Origin: UBA1049 sp964525815
GTDB taxonomy: Bacteria > Bacillota > Clostridia > Oscillospirales > CAG-382
Length of the DNA stretch: 43,237 nucleotides
NCBI GenBank assembly: GCA_964525815.1
Contig: CAZGJQ010000003.1
Location: 1 to 43,237, forward strand
Direction of reading: 5' to 3'
Shown: in pieces, positions 14,193-22,820 of the stretch
Position numbering within the stretch: the first letter of the stretch is position 1
Layout: each line of letters starts with the position of its first letter
Made by a program: the position numbers and the translations under genes
Notes under the pieces: generated by a model
What the model was told of the DNA's origin: nothing
Databases searched by the model: none
The model's input: the letters and a program-made list of their open reading frames with translations, nothing else

Positions 14193-15563
14193 ATGTCAAA
14201 AAACACAAGATTTGAGGTAAACCTGTCCGAGGGCAGTGTTGCTGGTCAGTTAATCCGCTTTTCCTTACCCTTTTTAATATCCAATCTTATACAGTCCCTG
14301 TATGCGGTGGCGGATATGATTATAGTGGGAAGGTTCTCGGACATAAACAATATGTCCGGCGTGCATATCGGCAATCAGGCGACCTTTCTTATAACCAACG
14401 CCGTTATAGGGCTTTGCGTCGGAGGAACCGTTCTGATTGGTCAGTATCTCGGCTCCGGCAAAAAGCAGGAGCTAAAGGAGACAATCAGTACATTGTTTTC
14501 CACCCTTCTGGTGCTGTCTGTTGTAATATCGGTGGTTATGCTGCTTTTACGTGAACCCTTTCTTAATATGCTTAAAACGCCCGCAGAATCCTTTTCGCAG
14601 GCAAAAAGCTATCTTACCATTACTCTATCCGGTACTTTGTTTATCTTCGGATACAACGCTTTGAGTGCGGTTATGCGGGGAATGGGAGACAGCAGGAATC
14701 CTCTGAAGTTCGTAGCCATTGCCTGCTTTACAAATATTGCCCTCGACCTGCTCCTTGTTGCGGTGTTTGACATGGGAGCGCAGGGCGCCGCTCTCGCAAC
14801 CGTAATCTCACAGGGGCTGAGCATGATTCTGTGTATTATCTATCTTAAGAAAAACCGTTTTGTATTTGACTTTTCGCTGTCCTCCTTTCGGTTTAACGGC
14901 GAACGGCTTAAAATGCTGTTTAAAATAGGAGCTCCCACCCTTTTTAACAGTGTAGCCGTATCAACCTCGTTTTTGTTCCTAACCGGATTTGCGAACAATA
15001 TCGGTCTTATCGCCTCTACTGCGGTCGGAGTTGTAGGAAGGTTCAACGCCTTCGCAATATTGCCCGCAATAGCAATGGGCTCCGCAATCTCCGCAATGTG
15101 TGCGCAGAACTTTGGAGCGGGCAAGCCCGAGCGAGCGGTAAAAACAATGAAGATAGGCTTGTTAATTTCCATTTCCATTAGCTACAGCATTTTTATTCTA
15201 ACCCAGCTTTTCCCCGAGGAGCTGTTAAAGATTTTTAACAGTGACCCGCAGCTTATCCAAGCGGGAGCCGCATATTTACGCCCGTTCAGCTTTGATTATA
15301 TTTTCGTTCCGCTGCTGTTTTGCCTAAACGGGCTCTTTATCGGCTCGGGGCATACAGCCTTCTCTTTTATAAACGGAATGCTCTCCTCTCTTATAATACG
15401 AATACCGGTCGCCTACATATTCGGCATCGTTCTTGACAAAGGTCTTGCGGGTATCGGGTTAGGCGCTCCCTTTGCCTCCGGTCTCGCTTTTGTCTCCGCG
15501 TTGCTGTTTTATTTCTCCGGACGCTGGAGGAAGCAGGTCATTATAAAGAACAAAGAGCTGTAA
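14193..15563 (+). CDS. MATE family efflux transporter
   Basis: A 456-residue membrane protein with about twelve hydrophobic helices in two similar halves. MATE-type segments include LIRFSLPFLISNLIQSLYAVADMIIVGRF at the start of the first half, AVMRGMGDSRNPL before helix 5, and the second-half counterpart KIGAPTLFNSVAVS with MGSAISAMCAQNFGAGKPERA. Such proteins export drugs or metabolites against Na+ or H+ entry. The ATG has only a weak ribosome site (CGGTGA). It is a single gene, ended by a strong bidirectional terminator; its substrate is unknown. Confidence 0.9.
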   Translation: MSKNTRFEVNLSEGSVAGQLIRFSLPFLISNLIQSLYAVADMIIVGRFSDINNMSGVHIGNQATFLITNAVIGLCVGGTVLIGQYLGSGKKQELKETISTLFSTLLVLSVVISVVMLLLREPFLNMLKTPAESFSQAKSYLTITLSGTLFIFGYNALSAVMRGMGDSRNPLKFVAIACFTNIALDLLLVAVFDMGAQGAALATVISQGLSMILCIIYLKKNRFVFDFSLSSFRFNGERLKMLFKIGAPTLFNSVAVSTSFLFLTGFANNIGLIASTAVGVVGRFNAFAILPAIAMGSAISAMCAQNFGAGKPERAVKTMKIGLLISISISYSIFILTQLFPEELLKIFNSDPQLIQAGAAYLRPFSFDYIFVPLLFCLNGLFIGSGHTAFSFINGMLSSLIIRIPVAYIFGIVLDKGLAGIGLGAPFASGLAFVSALLFYFSGRWRKQVIIKNKEL

Positions 15564-15567
15564 AAAA

Positions 15568-15600
15568 CGCCGGAGGCCTTGAGGCTTCCGGCGTCTCTTT
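15568..15600. terminator. Bidirectional terminator between MATE and amidohydrolase genes
   Basis: CGCCGGAGGCC (15568-15578) and GGCTTCCGGCG (15583-15593) form an 11-bp stem with one wobble. TCTCTTT follows on the plus strand and TTTTTTAC on the minus strand, so it serves both convergent genes. Confidence 0.85.
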
Positions 15601-15611
15601 ATATGCTTTAA

Positions 15612-16412
15612 TCATTTAATCCCGAGCAGCTTACAGGCATTTCCGTGGAATATTTTTCCCTTTGTTTCCCTGCTTATTTCCAGCGAATCAATGAAATCCC
15701 GCACAACGGCTGTTTCGCACCAGGGCATATCCGTGCCGAACAGAATTCTCTCTTCATCATGGTTCTCAATTATTGCCTTTGCTATTTCCCCGGTCATACC
15801 GAACCGCTCACACGCAAGCGCCGTATCAAAATACAACGGAGTTCCGCACAGCTTATGTAAAACCTCATCCCAGCGCCTGTTCGCACCGAAATGAGCGCAT
15901 ATGAGCTTAAGCCCGGGAAACCGTTTTATCACCCTTAAGATAGCATCCGGAGAAGCATGCAGAAAGTCGGGGGAAACAAAATCCCAGCCCGCATGTATAA
16001 CCACAATCATATCCATCTCCGCAGCGGAGGCGAAAACGGGATAAAAGGACGGGTCGTCCACCGTTGTCCTTACATAATCCGGATGCAGCTTAATACCCTT
16101 TATCCCGTTATCCCTTAAGGATTTTATGATTCGCCTTACATCCTTACACATCGGGTGCAAAGAGCCAAAGGGTATAAGCCTATCATAATGCTCCTTTATG
16201 GAAAGCGCAAAGGCGTTAACATTGTCAACCTGCTTGGGGTTTGTGGCTATGTTAAGCACAACTGAATAATGGACGCCGTTGCCCTCCATATCGGCAAGCA
16301 GGGCTTCCGCTCTGCCGTTGCTACACACAGGGATTCCGCCAATCGCAGAGAGCTTATCCAAAGCTCTCTGCGCAAGATGGTCAGGGAAAATGTGTGTATG
16401 GAAATCAATCAT
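15612..16412 (-). CDS. Amidohydrolase-family metal-dependent hydrolase
   Basis: A 266-residue TIM-barrel enzyme of the amidohydrolase-2 type. The metal-binding H-x-H is at the N-terminus (IDFHTHIFPDH), further ligands lie in IKLHPDY, VVIHAGWD and ICAHFGAN, and the conserved aspartate is in RILFGTDMPWCE near the C-terminus. Family members hydrolyse or decarboxylate small cyclic or aromatic compounds; the substrate here is unknown. It lies four bases after the pyrophosphatase stop in the same direction, so it is read from that promoter. The link may be simple co-transcription rather than shared function. Confidence 0.85.
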   Translation of the reverse strand: MIDFHTHIFPDHLAQRALDKLSAIGGIPVCSNGRAEALLADMEGNGVHYSVVLNIATNPKQVDNVNAFALSIKEHYDRLIPFGSLHPMCKDVRRIIKSLRDNGIKGIKLHPDYVRTTVDDPSFYPVFASAAEMDMIVVIHAGWDFVSPDFLHASPDAILRVIKRFPGLKLICAHFGANRRWDEVLHKLCGTPLYFDTALACERFGMTGEIAKAIIENHDEERILFGTDMPWCETAVVRDFIDSLEISRETKGKIFHGNACKLLGIK

Positions 16413-16416
16413 TTTC

Positions 16417-18660
16417 TTAGAAAAGGCTGCTTATCCAGCCGACAATGTTGTACCTGCCGAAAACAACGACCGTTACCAGCGAGACAACACTCATTATCTT
16501 TATTAGAATGTCCAGTGAGGGACCGACTGTATCCTTAAGCGGGTCACCCACGGTATCTCCCACAACAGCGGCGTCATGAGCGGGTGAGCCCTTTTCATGT
16601 CCTTCTATTGCGCCTGTTTCTATATATTTCTTGGCGTTATCCCAGGCACCGCCGGCGTTTCCGGCAAAGATAGCCAGCATAATGGCGGTAACCGTAGCAC
16701 CGATTAGCAAGCCGCCCACAAACTGCGGTCCGAACAAGAATCCGCAGACGACAGGGAACGCTATCGCCATAATTGCGGGAATACGCATTTCACGAAGTGC
16801 CCCCTGCGAGGATATGGCAATGCAGGTCTTGTAATCGGGAAGAACCTCACCCTCCATAAGTCCCTTAATCTCTCTGAACTGACGGCGAACCTCATCCACC
16901 ATCTTCCTTGCCGCCTTGGCAACCGCTTCTATTAACATTCCCGAGAACAGGAAGGGAAGAGCGGCACCCACAAGCGCACCTACAAGGGTAAGGGGCTGTA
17001 TAATATTTATACCGATAAAATCAAGTGCAACCGCATCCGTACCTTTTTCCAAAATATCCTCGGCAAGCTCGTCCTTGTCTATATATGCAAACATGTAGGA
17101 GGTCATCATTGAGAGGGTTGCGAGTGCGGCGGAGCCGATTGCAAAGCCCTTGCCGATAGCGGCGGTGGTGTTTCCGACGCTGTCCAGCTCGTCGGTGATT
17201 TTTCTGACATCCTTTTCAAGGTAGCTCATCTCGGCAATACCGCCGGCATTATCCGAAATAGGCCCGTAGGTATCCACCGAAACGGTAGCCGCAACAAAGG
17301 AGAGCATTCCGATAGCGGCAGCGGCAACACCGTACATACCCGCAATGGCATAGGAGGCATATATGGATGCGCCCAGAACCAGAACGGGAGCCATACAGGA
17401 GGTCATACCAAGTGCAAGTCCCTGAGTAATGGTAAGAGCCGAGCCCTCTATGGAGGCTGCGGAAACCTTTTTGGTGGGATTATAATCATAGCTTGTATAA
17501 TACTCGGCTATTTTACCTATCAAAACACCCGCAATTACACCGAGCGAGGCGGCAACCCAAGGGGAAACAAAACCGATATTGAACTCTGCGTGCTTTAGCA
17601 CCTCGCTGTCCGTACCCTTGAAGAGATAGAAGACAAGAGCAAAGCCCAAAACTATTGTAAGCCCTGCCGAAATCCAGGTTGCGGAGTTAAGCTCCCTGTG
17701 CGGATTGTCGGACAGCTTTTTCCGTATAAACAGAGACGCTATACCCACAATACATGCTATCAAGCCTATTGCGGCAAACGAAACCGGGAAAATAAGCATC
17801 GATTTAAGCAGCTCGGTCTCGGCATATATGCCATGGATAAAAAGCTCAACGGCAAGTATAGCACCGGCAAGTATAGAGCCGACATAGCTCTCTAAAAGGT
17901 CGCTTCCCAGTCCCGCAACATCTCCCACGTTGTCGCCTACATTGTCGGCAATGGTTGCGGGGTTGCGGGGATCGTCCTCGGGAATGTGCAGCTCTGTCTT
18001 TCCGACAAGGTCTGCGCCCATATCGGCGGCTTTTGTATATATACCGCCTCCCACACGATTAAACATTGCTATAATCGAGCATCCGAGAGCATAACCGGAC
18101 AGGGTCATGGTAAAGGATACCTCAAGTCCTATCAGACTATTTGTCGAGCCCCAAAGGGCTTCGTCCACAATACCTGCGGCGGCATCAATCTGCTTAAGAC
18201 CGAGACCAAAAAACAAAAATACAACGAAAATGCCCAAAAGAGCAAAGCCGGCAACGCAAAGACCCATAACCGAGCCGCCCTTAAAGGCAACCTTCAGGGT
18301 TTCTGAAAGCGACTTGGTTGTTCTGGCTCTGTTTGTAACCCGAACATTGGCATAGGTGGCAATCTTCATACCCACCAATCCCGCCGTGGCACTCATTACG
18401 GCACCGAGTATAAAGGCGACCGCAACCGACCATGAAATAAGTACAGCCAGCAAAACGGCAATAATCGCCGCAATGAAGGCAACAATCTTATATTCATAAG
18501 AAATAAATGTGTTTGCGCCTAACCTTATGGCGGCGGCAATCTCCTGCATACGCTCTGTTCCCTCCTCCATCCTCTTGACGGAGAAGAAATTGATCGCAGC
18601 ATAAGCGAGCCCTGCCAGAGCGGCAACAATGACAAGACCCAAGAGCAAGGACGTGTTCAT
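16417..18660 (-). CDS. hppA: K+-dependent membrane pyrophosphatase (H+ or Na+ pump)
   Basis: A 747-residue protein with about sixteen membrane helices. The catalytic loop carries DMGADLVGKTELHIPEDDPRNP followed by ATIADNVGDNVGDVAG, where the aspartates bind Mg-pyrophosphate. GNTTAAIGKGFAIGSAAL has Ala where K+-independent pumps have Lys, so this is the K+-dependent type. The C-terminal GGAWDNAKKYIETG and HDAAVVGDTVGDPLKDT are also present. It couples pyrophosphate hydrolysis to ion export; whether H+ or Na+ cannot be decided here. The ATG at 18660 has AAAGGA upstream. The promoter gives a roughly 120-base leader. Confidence 0.95.
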   Translation of the reverse strand: MNTSLLLGLVIVAALAGLAYAAINFFSVKRMEEGTERMQEIAAAIRLGANTFISYEYKIVAFIAAIIAVLLAVLISWSVAVAFILGAVMSATAGLVGMKIATYANVRVTNRARTTKSLSETLKVAFKGGSVMGLCVAGFALLGIFVVFLFFGLGLKQIDAAAGIVDEALWGSTNSLIGLEVSFTMTLSGYALGCSIIAMFNRVGGGIYTKAADMGADLVGKTELHIPEDDPRNPATIADNVGDNVGDVAGLGSDLLESYVGSILAGAILAVELFIHGIYAETELLKSMLIFPVSFAAIGLIACIVGIASLFIRKKLSDNPHRELNSATWISAGLTIVLGFALVFYLFKGTDSEVLKHAEFNIGFVSPWVAASLGVIAGVLIGKIAEYYTSYDYNPTKKVSAASIEGSALTITQGLALGMTSCMAPVLVLGASIYASYAIAGMYGVAAAAIGMLSFVAATVSVDTYGPISDNAGGIAEMSYLEKDVRKITDELDSVGNTTAAIGKGFAIGSAALATLSMMTSYMFAYIDKDELAEDILEKGTDAVALDFIGINIIQPLTLVGALVGAALPFLFSGMLIEAVAKAARKMVDEVRRQFREIKGLMEGEVLPDYKTCIAISSQGALREMRIPAIMAIAFPVVCGFLFGPQFVGGLLIGATVTAIMLAIFAGNAGGAWDNAKKYIETGAIEGHEKGSPAHDAAVVGDTVGDPLKDTVGPSLDILIKIMSVVSLVTVVVFGRYNIVGWISSLF

Positions 18661-18788
18661 ATACGAGGGGTTCCTTTCTATACAGCGGAGATAAGTCCGC
18701 AAAAATTAAAATTATGTAAGCTCGGGAGCCGACAAATTACGACAAAAAAGCATAAAATCGTCAAATACCCAATCTTTCCACGATACCC

Positions 18789-18817
18789 ATTATATTTGTA
18801 TTATTCAATAATGTCAA
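18789..18817 (-). promoter_or_regulatory. Consensus sigma-A promoter for hppA
   Basis: On the minus strand TTGACA (18812-18817), a 17-base spacer and TATAAT (18789-18794). A direct repeat TGGGTAT (18783-18789 and 18765-18771 on the minus strand) begins at the -10 edge. Confidence 0.8.
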
Positions 18818-18855
18818 CACAAATATCCCGATTTTTTTCAGGTTCTCTCAATATA

Positions 18856-18889
18856 ACGAAAAAAGCCTGCAAAAGCAGACCTTTTTCGT
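18856..18889 (-). terminator. Hairpin terminator upstream of hppA promoter
   Basis: ACGAAAAAAGCCTGC and GCAGACCTTTTTCGT pair at 13 of 15 positions around AAAA. On the minus strand it ends in TTTTTTCGTT and would stop transcripts of the small ORF at 18961-19158. Confidence 0.55.
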
Positions 18890-18960
18890 GAAAGATAGTG
18901 AAAAATGAAAAAGCTTACAGACAAAAAGCCTTAATCACTCTATTATCAAACAGAACACGC

Positions 18961-19158
18961 TCACAATCCAAGCTCAAACAGCCACTCCCGTTTACCTTCT
19001 TCCTTATTCGTCACAGAGACGATTTGCTCTCGCCGGTCATCAAGAGGTAAGCTCCTGCCCCTCTCCCTCTGCTTTTCCTGTACTTGCTCTGCTCCTATCG
19101 GTGAAGCTAAAGCACAGATCAAACAAATATACAGTACCAAAACCAAAAACCATATCAT
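18961..19158 (-). CDS. Possible small secreted or membrane-anchored protein
   Basis: A 65-codon frame starting with an ATG at 19158. The first 23 residues are a hydrophobic signal-like segment (MIWFLVLVLYICLICALASP) and the rest is charged, Arg/Glu-rich. GAAGGG lies about 12 bases upstream, a TATAAT sits near 19217-19222 on the same strand, and a terminator hairpin follows. These fit a real gene, but I know no family and codon use alone cannot confirm it. Confidence 0.35.
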   Translation of the reverse strand: MIWFLVLVLYICLICALASPIGAEQVQEKQRERGRSLPLDDRREQIVSVTNKEEGKREWLFELGL

Positions 19159-19371
19159 ATCAATGTCATTCCCTTCCTCAGCGTTTTTACCGCTTATTGT
19201 TGATTTCCTGTATTTATTATACCTGCTTGTGCGGGCTATAAACAGGACTTCTAAAGAGATTTTCTGTTTTTATTCGACAAAAAGTCTCAAAAAATAAAAA
19301 AAATCATGCCTGTATTTTGGTATTCATAACGCATATAATGTTTTTTGTCGTATAAAGTAAAATGATTTTTG

Positions 19372-19400
19372 TTTACAAAATGTGTGTTTTCTGATATTCT
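19372..19400 (+). promoter_or_regulatory. Probable sigma-A promoter for DUF6514-type gene
   Basis: TTTACA (19372-19377), a 17-base spacer and TATTCT (19395-19400), about 20 bases before the start codon. Confidence 0.55.
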
Positions 19401-19421
19401 TTAAGTCTAAGGAGGTTAATT

Positions 19422-19694
19422 GTGAAAAAACTGATAGGCGAACGAAAATTGAGATGCGAAAGATTTAAGCTCAGATACCTGCTTTTTGAAGAAAGCGACT
19501 TCAAGCACTCCGAGAATGTTTTTTTTAGCCTTTTGGTTGAGCTGAGCGACGGTAAAAAAAGCGAAATTGCACAAGCTAGAGATTTTACAAGCAGACGTTC
19601 GGAGGCTGAAAAAATGCTAAGTAAAATTTGCAGAGGAAAGGTAACACCAATGGGTCTACCCTATATTATGGAGGATTATATTGCAGACATATAA
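19422..19694 (+). CDS. DUF6514-type small protein
   Basis: A 90-residue soluble protein. The C-terminal part, SRRSEAEKMLSKICRGKVTPMGL followed by PYIMEDYI, fits the DUF6514 family of Clostridia, in which a short beta-rich domain ends with a helix and a VTPxxLxxxxEDY segment. It starts with GTG preceded by a perfect AAGGAGG. It has its own promoter and terminator, so it is a single-gene unit. No function is established that I know of. Confidence 0.75.
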   Translation: MKKLIGERKLRCERFKLRYLLFEESDFKHSENVFFSLLVELSDGKKSEIAQARDFTSRRSEAEKMLSKICRGKVTPMGLPYIMEDYIADI

Positions 19695-19700
19695 CACAAA

Positions 19701-19745
19701 ACAACCCCTGTACAGCTTGTAACGCGTGTCAGAGGTTGTTTTTTT
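19701..19745 (+). terminator. Intrinsic terminator of the DUF6514-type gene
   Basis: ACAACCCCTG (19701-19710) pairs with CAGAGGTTGT (19730-19739), one mismatch, followed by a seven-T run. It faces the convergent ABC permease gene. Confidence 0.75.
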
Positions 19746-19758
19746 ATTTATACCGTTT

Positions 19759-20610
19759 TTATCTGCTTTTTCGGGAAATGTTTATAACCGACAGTGCATA
19801 AAACAGGAATCCGGCTGCTATCAGTATGATTATACTTACCCAGGGCTGTATAGACTCTCCCGCCCAGGTGAGCGTAATGCCCATTTGTTCGGAAAACTCC
19901 TCCCTCGCTCCGGCAGGCGCCCCTTCAAAGGCGTCTTTTATCATAGGCTCCATTAATACCCTTCTAAACATGGTTGCCGCATGAGACGGCGGAAATGCCT
20001 TGACTATAATCTGCACCGCCTCCGGCAGAATTCCGATTGGCATATAAATACCGGTCAAAAATCCCACAAGCGTTCCGATTATCGAGCTTGCTGTCCCGAA
20101 GGCGTTTTGGCTCTTCAAAAAAGATACTATAAAAAACAAAAACGCCGTGTTGGTGAAGGCTGAGAGCAATATAATCCCCAAAACCTTGAGAATCATTTCC
20201 GCATCGGGAAAATCTGCTCCGTTTGCCGTCAGATAAACCTGGGTCACTATAAAGGTCAGCACACTCATTATAACGCCGATAAAATAAGCGCCTATTATAT
20301 ATCCTCCCGCAAGCCGGCTCCTGCTTACCGGAGAGGAATAAAAATCCTTGGATATTTTATTATGTCTGTCCTCAACCATTATTCCGAACGCGCCCATTGT
20401 TGTGGTAAGCGTAACGACTGCGAGCAGACCCGCCATAATCCAGGAATCCATTACTGTTTTTGGGTTTTCGAACTCCATTTCCTGAGTCCAGACATCCCCT
20501 AAAAAAAGCACATACATTCCCACTATAATAAGTACCGCAAACAGAGAGAAGAACACGGAGGCTTTATCCCTGAAGTACAGCTTCATCGTTCTTTTTATTA
20601 GCGCGCTCAT
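19759..20610 (-). CDS. ABC-2 type transporter permease
   Basis: A 283-residue protein with about six hydrophobic helices. It begins with an RTMKLYFRDKASVFFSLF amphipathic segment, has a large loop with VEDRHNKISKDFYSSPVSRSRLAGG (the coupling helix region) and ends with a basic tail. It belongs to the DrrB/ABC-2 class of exporters. Its start overlaps the stop of the ATPase gene by four bases, so the two make one complex. The substrate could be a drug, lipid or antimicrobial; it cannot be told from sequence. Confidence 0.87.
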   Translation of the reverse strand: MSALIKRTMKLYFRDKASVFFSLFAVLIIVGMYVLFLGDVWTQEMEFENPKTVMDSWIMAGLLAVVTLTTTMGAFGIMVEDRHNKISKDFYSSPVSRSRLAGGYIIGAYFIGVIMSVLTFIVTQVYLTANGADFPDAEMILKVLGIILLSAFTNTAFLFFIVSFLKSQNAFGTASSIIGTLVGFLTGIYMPIGILPEAVQIIVKAFPPSHAATMFRRVLMEPMIKDAFEGAPAGAREEFSEQMGITLTWAGESIQPWVSIIILIAAGFLFYALSVINISRKSR

Positions 20611-21524
20611 TCCCTTATCTCCTTTCCAGTAATGCCTATAAAGGCGTCGTCCATGGTTCCGGTCATCACCTCAAACCCTGTAATATAATCCCTGCACGAA
20701 TCAAGAATCGGTATTGCGGCCAAGGTGTCCGGTATTTTAACGGTGATAAGGTTTGCCGTTTTTGCATATTCAAGTCCGAGAGACTTCAGCTTTTCCACGA
20801 GCAGCCTGTCTTCCTTCCCGGCTCTCATAACTATCACATCGGAGGAGTATTTTTCCTTCAGCTCGGAGGGTGTGCCCTTGGCCGCTATTTTTCCGTTATC
20901 GATTATGATTACAAAATCGGCCTCCGCCGCTTCCTCCATATAGTGGGTTGTCAGAAATATGGTCATGCCCGTATCTTCCTGCAGCTTCTTAACGGTATCC
21001 CAGACGCTTTTTCTGGTCTGCGGGTCGAGACCGGTGGTGGGCTCGTCAAGAAACAGCACCTTCGGTGTGTTCACGAGAGCTCTCGCTATATCCGCTCTTC
21101 TCCTCTGCCCGCCGGAGAGCTTTCCATATCGCCTGTCCAGCAAATCGGTAATCCCGACCGATTCCGCTGCTTTTTTTACCGCTTCGTCCAGTTCCTGTCC
21201 TTTTATACCGTACAGAGACCCTCTTGTTTTCAGGTTTTCCCTGACGGTCAGCAAGGAATCAAGCAGACTGTCCTGAAACACCGCTCCGATAGAATGGCGT
21301 ATCTCGTTATCCTTTTCTCCCAGCGCAAATCCATCCACAACAGCGTTGCCCGCGTCCGGTCTGAGAAAGGTGCAAATCATATCAATGGTGGTTGATTTAC
21401 CCGCTCCGTTAGGCCCCAAGAATGCAAAAAGCTTGCCTGTTTCGACATAAAAGCTTATACCGTCGACAGCCCTTACGCTTCCGTAGTGTTTTTTCAGGTC
21501 GGTAACCTCAATAATATGCTCCAT
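20607..21524 (-). CDS. ABC transporter ATP-binding protein (DrrA-like)
   Basis: A 305-residue ATPase with Walker A GPNGAGKST (37-45), Q-loop AVFQDSLLD, signature LSGGQRRR (136-143), Walker B VLFLDEP (156-162) and the H-loop in TTHYMEEA. A C-terminal extension of about 85 residues (from VIVMRAGKEDRL) is the regulatory tail usual in DrrA-type exporters. ATGGAGG lies just before the ATG. It powers the adjacent ABC-2 permease, and the pair has its own promoter. Confidence 0.92.
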   Translation of the reverse strand: MEHIIEVTDLKKHYGSVRAVDGISFYVETGKLFAFLGPNGAGKSTTIDMICTFLRPDAGNAVVDGFALGEKDNEIRHSIGAVFQDSLLDSLLTVRENLKTRGSLYGIKGQELDEAVKKAAESVGITDLLDRRYGKLSGGQRRRADIARALVNTPKVLFLDEPTTGLDPQTRKSVWDTVKKLQEDTGMTIFLTTHYMEEAAEADFVIIIDNGKIAAKGTPSELKEKYSSDVIVMRAGKEDRLLVEKLKSLGLEYAKTANLITVKIPDTLAAIPILDSCRDYITGFEVMTGTMDDAFIGITGKEIRE

Positions 21525-21583
21525 ATAACCTCCATACTAATGTTTTTGTGCTCCTAATCTGCTTCTGTATTATTAACGCTTTA

Positions 21584-21612
21584 TTTATACCATATTTTTC
21601 TATGATATGCAA
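21584..21612 (-). promoter_or_regulatory. Sigma-A promoter for the ABC exporter
   Basis: On the minus strand TTGCAT (21607-21612), a 17-base spacer and TATAAA (21584-21589) with an extended TGG before the -10. Confidence 0.6.
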
Positions 21613-21625
21613 TAAAAAAGATGAT

Positions 21626-22717
21626 TTACTCCCCCATAAAAAGGCTCATCACCCTTTCCTCCTGCTCAAAAAGGCTGCATCCTCCCGTGTGATTAATCTC
21701 GTTCTTGTTCAGCTCCCTCACCTTTTTAAAAAAGGATGATTGCAACGCCTTTTTCAGACCGCCAACCTTGATGTTATAATCCGAATAGGGTGAAAAGGGA
21801 CAAGCCTCCGCCGCTCCGTCCGAGTTAATATGAAAAAAACCCCTGCCTGCCGCAAGACAGCCTCCCATATGCTTTTCGTCACCCGGGAAGGACAAAAACA
21901 ACATGCGCTTATAAGCATTTTGCAGGAGCTCCTGCATTTTCTCCAAAATAATACGATCCTCTTCGTCCGGTGCGATATGCCCGCTTTTATTGTCTATGGG
22001 AACATATTCGATAAAAAACACAATTCTACAGCCCAGCGAATTTAAAGTGTTGATGAACCTCTCGGATGTAATCTCATTCAGATTTCCCTTTGTAACGGTT
22101 ATGGACGCTCCGTAAAGCAATCCTCTGTTTTTCATCTGTTTCAAGGAATCGGTCAGCCTTTTATATGTACCCTCTCCTCTTCTTTGGTCTGTAGTCTTTT
22201 TGTCTCCTTCCAGACTAACAATCGGAACAAGATTTCTGTTCTTGTTGAATAAATCAATGTAATCATGGTCAAACAGCGTCCCGTTGGTAAAAACGGGGAA
22301 TACAATGTCCTTGTATTGGGAAGCAGCGACAAGAACATCCCTTCTCAACAGCGGCTCGCCGCCCGCAAGCAGGTTAAAGGATATTCCAAGCTCTCTCGCC
22401 TCCTTAAATATTCCGCTCCATTCATCTGCGGTGAGCATTGCGCTTTTTTCTTTCGTGCCGCATATATTATTTGCACGGGCATAGCATCCCTTGCAAAACA
22501 GGTTACAACTGCTGGTTATGCTGGAAATCAAAAAAGCGGGAATATGCAGTCCTCTTTCCTCGCTTCTGATTCTTTTTTCGGCTGACTTTTTTAGCGCTCT
22601 CCTGATTCTAAGTAAAAACAGAAGCTCCCGCAGGTTAAGAACCGAGCCCCATATAGCTCTTTTGGCAATATCCCTTGTGCTCCTGTTCATATATTTTGTA
22701 AGCTCAATCGAATTCAT
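21626..22717 (-). CDS. Radical SAM protein with SPASM-like C-terminus
   Basis: A 363-residue enzyme. The SAM-cluster motif is SSCNLFCKGCYA (Cys-x3-Cys-x2-Cys, about residues 71-78) and the SAM-contacting segment is LLAGGEPLLR. The C-terminal third has cysteines in MGGCLAAGRG, EACPFSPYSD and TGGCSLFEQE, enough for one auxiliary Fe-S cluster of SPASM/twitch type. The N-terminal 60 residues are basic and helical. GGAAGG precedes the ATG. It sits just after the YbjQ-gene terminator, without a clear promoter of its own. Relatives modify peptides or small molecules; no precursor peptide is visible beside it. Confidence 0.8.
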   Translation of the reverse strand: MNSIELTKYMNRSTRDIAKRAIWGSVLNLRELLFLLRIRRALKKSAEKRIRSEERGLHIPAFLISSITSSCNLFCKGCYARANNICGTKEKSAMLTADEWSGIFKEARELGISFNLLAGGEPLLRRDVLVAASQYKDIVFPVFTNGTLFDHDYIDLFNKNRNLVPIVSLEGDKKTTDQRRGEGTYKRLTDSLKQMKNRGLLYGASITVTKGNLNEITSERFINTLNSLGCRIVFFIEYVPIDNKSGHIAPDEEDRIILEKMQELLQNAYKRMLFLSFPGDEKHMGGCLAAGRGFFHINSDGAAEACPFSPYSDYNIKVGGLKKALQSSFFKKVRELNKNEINHTGGCSLFEQEERVMSLFMGE

Positions 22718-22748
22718 TTCCCGTACCTTCCGTTATATATGCACCTTA

Positions 22749-22786
22749 AAAAAACCGTATTCTGCACGAGCAAAATGCGGTTTTTT
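22749..22786. terminator. Bidirectional-looking terminator after the YbjQ gene
   Basis: AAAAAACCGTATT and AAATGCGGTTTTTT form a long stem with one wobble. T-runs exist on both strands; for the minus-strand ybjQ unit it lies 35 bases beyond the stop, just before the radical SAM gene. Confidence 0.65.
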
Positions 22787-22820
22787 ATTAATCCTGCAAC
22801 GCTTCTGCTGTTTTTTTACC

